Below, one piece after another: positions 61,823 through 64,000 of a DNA stretch of 64,000 nucleotides; positions within the stretch are counted from its first letter, which is position 1, and every line of letters begins with the position of its first letter. Source of the DNA: Knufia peltigerae (Eukaryota; Ascomycota; Eurotiomycetes; Chaetothyriales; Trichomeriaceae); assembly GCA_030247855.1 (NCBI GenBank), contig JAPDRN010000021.1, positions 248,001 through 312,000 of the forward strand, read 5' to 3'. Under the pieces are notes generated by a model, which was not told where the DNA came from, ran no database searches, and worked only from the letters and a program-made list of their open reading frames with translations. Both the position numbers and the translations under genes were made by a program.

Positions 61823-62429
61823 TTTTGAATGCGCAGGTCGTCTTGAGCCTTACAGCGCGCTCCGTGGCCAAGAGGTCAATTGTCAGGCCGTTTGCCTCAG
61901 GTATCAAGACAAATACCGTAGAAGTATTGGAGGTTCGGGAGGCTGTCAGGCTGAAGAATCCCTAAAGACGGAATGAACCAACTCTGAGAGGACTGATTTG
62001 AATTCCGGGGCGACGTACTGCGGGCGTTGCACGACAAGAGGATAAATATCGACCTGCGATAAAGATCAGAGGTATAGATCCGACGAGCACTGAGAATTTT
62101 CAGGCTGGAAGTCACTCTCAAACGAATCAAATGAAGCAAAGTGACTATCAAATACACTCGATGCACCTCTGACAATGTTCCACAGTCGATGTTTGACTGC
62201 AGCGCCGCGTTTGCGCAGTGACGGAATTCCGCACATGACTCGATGGGATTCTTGGCCTTGTGTCGCTCCAACTGCTTCATGACTCGGTACGGTACCAGTC
62301 CACCTGGTTTTCATTGAGCGCTGCATATTGATATCGTATTACGGGTTTCAAACATTTCATGGACAAATATATTGTTACAAATATTCGAAACAGTCTCTTC
62401 CGATTCACATTCAACCATTATCATGGTCT
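61823..62429. promoter_or_regulatory. UBC13 upstream region
   Basis: 607 bp between the UBC13 start and the stop of the next minus-strand gene; no gene or clear motif seen. Confidence 0.45.
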
Positions 62430-64000
62430 TCATGTAATTCTTCTGATGGTAGCATCACTTCCCTTGGAACTCAGCCCACGACTGAGTCCACCTCCTATAC
62501 CTCTCCCCAAGGTCGCGACCTTACTCCCTGCCCAGGGGTTGAGGCGGACGTCTTCTTCACTAAGCCCCTGGTCAAAGTCACCAAGATCAACAAAATCTTC
62601 GCCGTCATTGGTAACTCCACCTGACTGACTGTGCTGACCATGTGCTTCGTGGGATTGCTGCACGGAAACAGATGGTGCCTTGCTGCGTGCGGCGGTCACT
62701 GATTTTGTTCGTTGGTGGACCTGCGTTGACGCAAGGAAAGATGCGAGAGTGTTGTCGGAACTATAATCGGTATTGGTCAAAGTGCTGGGTGATCTCTGCA
62801 ATCCAATCAGATTGCGGCTGTCCTGGCGGCTCATTGGGGGTTGAACAGGTTTTTGTCTCTCTCCGTACCCTGGAGGGTATGGGACATCAACTACGGTCAA
62901 CACCGAGCAGGGACACGCGCAGCCCGTTGGGCATGTATTGTGATCGTTATCATGACTGGTGGTGCTTTCTGTGTCCATTTCCTCTTCGTCTTCCTGCTCT
63001 TGTGAAGGCCTCCTCGATCTGGCTTTGCTCATTTGCTCAGAGCCGAACCACCCTTGCGCACAGTCATAACACGTCATATGGCCACATTGTATGCACGGTA
63101 CCGCGAGTCCCTTGATGGAAGCATTGCAGATCGAACAAGCACTTCTGCCTGGGGGTTTCAACGTTGCTGATGTACCTGTAGCCGAACTTCGGCATTTCTG
63201 ATTGACACATTGCCAACCGATCGGGACGCCGTTCTTCTCAATTGAGCCTAATGGCTCTCCACAATTGCGACAGCATCGTTGGATTTCCAGGCCTGGACTT
63301 GCCTCTCGAGACAGAGAAGTCATGAACCGTCTCCTCGGCCGTTCCAACAAGCGGCCATTGCCATGTTGTTTGGCCGTCGATGCTCCGTAGAGAATACCGT
63401 CGGTATCTGGTGACAGGTCGTCGAGTTTCAAGATCTCAGCACGTTGCGTGAAGAGTTGCCAAACATCAAGTAGATGTGCATAAGATGTCCGGTATGCACT
63501 GAATTTCTCGCTTAGGGAAGAGTCCAATAACGGTGCTTGAGAATAACCATCAAGATCAAACTGCTTCTGCTGCCACAAGCTGACTTTGATCCTCTTGCGC
63601 CTCGGTGGTTTCTTCCGCTGTGGGTGCTCCGTCACCTCGGTTGTAGCCAAAGATTGGAGGCTACGACGACTTGGCATTGAATTTCTGCCATTGCTTCTCT
63701 GAGACTGTCGCAGGTGCACTGATGACTGTGAGGACCGCAAGTTTGTCTGCTGGCTGTCTTGGCTGGCATGGTCACTCCCCTGAAGAGACATACGGGAAGA
63801 TCTGCTGCCACCATGGTGCCCAAATAGGTTTGTCGATACCCACCCCGGCGTCAGCGATCCTGAAGGGCTGTATTTCTTGAGGCCCGAAGCAATTGCGGAA
63901 GCAGAACTTTGACCAGGTGGAGAGTGCGAATAAGACTGAGTCAATGCTGATAGGCTTGCTCGAGCCGTGGAATACGCAGTGCTTGAACTTGCCCGATGAT
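62430..64000 (-). CDS. MTC5: C-terminal part of WDR59/Mtc5-like SEA (GATOR2) complex protein, 5' end beyond window
   Basis: About 520 C-terminal residues, open to the right edge, so start and WD40 repeats lie outside. A Ser-rich linker is followed by the conserved segment FDLDGYSQAPLLDSSLSEKF, YAHLLDVWQLFTQRAEILK, typical of fungal WDR59 proteins. Next are Cys pairs (CCRNCGE, CVNQKC) and a RING-like module CSICNASIKGLAVPCIQCGH ... CPTGCACPC that matches the C-terminal zinc module of WDR59 (and, less well, WDR24). SEACAT/GATOR2 relays amino-acid status to TORC1 at the vacuole. Which of the paired RING proteins (Mtc5 or Rtc1) it is rests on the linker similarity; the missing WD40 half would settle it. 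Confidence 0.72.
   Translation of the reverse strand, partial: HRASSSTAYSTARASLSALTQSYSHSPPGQSSASAIASGLKKYSPSGSLTPGWVSTNLFGHHGGSRSSRMSLQGSDHASQDSQQTNLRSSQSSVHLRQSQRSNGRNSMPSRRSLQSLATTEVTEHPQRKKPPRRKRIKVSLWQQKQFDLDGYSQAPLLDSSLSEKFSAYRTSYAHLLDVWQLFTQRAEILKLDDLSPDTDGILYGASTAKQHGNGRLLERPRRRFMTSLSREASPGLEIQRCCRNCGEPLGSIEKNGVPIGWQCVNQKCRSSATGTSATLKPPGRSACSICNASIKGLAVPCIQCGHMTCYDCAQGWFGSEQMSKARSRRPSQEQEDEEEMDTESTTSHDNDHNTCPTGCACPCSVLTVVDVPYPPGYGERQKPVQPPMSRQDSRNLIGLQRSPSTLTNTDYSSDNTLASFLASTQVHQRTKSVTAARSKAPSVSVQQSHEAHGQHSQSGGVTNDGEDFVDLGDFDQGLSEEDVRLNPWAGSKVATLGRGIGGGLSRGLSSKGSDATIRRIT

Overview
The window is nuclear DNA from a filamentous ascomycete (Pezizomycotina). Protein-coding genes carry many short introns of about 45-80 nt with GTRNGT donors and CTRAC-type branch points. 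The families are typically fungal: Zn2Cys6 activators, a bZIP protein with a DUF3425-like tail, Cti6, DUF1770, Vps17 and GFA-domain proteins. A eurotiomycete such as a black yeast would fit the aromatic-catabolism genes, but that placement is inference. I see 28 supportable protein genes, two of them cut by the window edges. I saw no rRNA, tRNA, transposon ORF or CRISPR array. Most gene models below were rebuilt exon by exon and close in frame.

Layout. 1-17.2 kb is mostly ordinary chromosome: a ceramide synthase (3' end missing), a STRAP-like WD40 protein, a small SDR, a serine-rich repeat protein converging on a bZIP factor with a long poly-Glu run, the Rpd3L subunit Cti6, and an orphan 526-aa protein. 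17.2-20.3 kb is gene-poor and rich in short ACTCCGT/TACTCGTA motifs. 20.3-25.1 kb has a FAD monooxygenase divergent from a GFA-domain protein, then a CCCH zinc-finger protein. VPS17 (26.2-28.2 kb) closes this part.

28.6-42.3 kb is the most interesting stretch. It is an accessory island between VPS17 and mitochondrial MEF2: Zn2Cys6 regulator, alpha/beta hydrolase, single-domain extradiol (VOC) dioxygenase, fumarylacetoacetate-hydrolase-family enzyme, phenol-hydroxylase-type FAD monooxygenase, second Zn2Cys6 regulator and a SnoaL-like protein. Hydroxylase, extradiol dioxygenase, alpha/beta hydrolase and FAH-fold enzyme are the same four enzyme roles used in bacterial meta-cleavage pathways such as mhpABCD. 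Fungi usually open aromatic rings by intradiol or homogentisate/gentisate routes, so a compact fungal meta-cleavage-like cluster with its own regulators is the best candidate here for an undescribed system. The substrate cannot be read from the sequence.

42.7-64 kb is housekeeping: MEF2, the ArfGAP GCS1, an acinus-like SAP/RRM/RSB protein divergent from an EST1/SMG7-like NMD factor, adenosine kinase divergent from a DUF1770 protein, RPL24, a cysteine-rich orphan, UBC13, and the C-terminal part of a WDR59/Mtc5-like SEA-complex protein running off the right edge.
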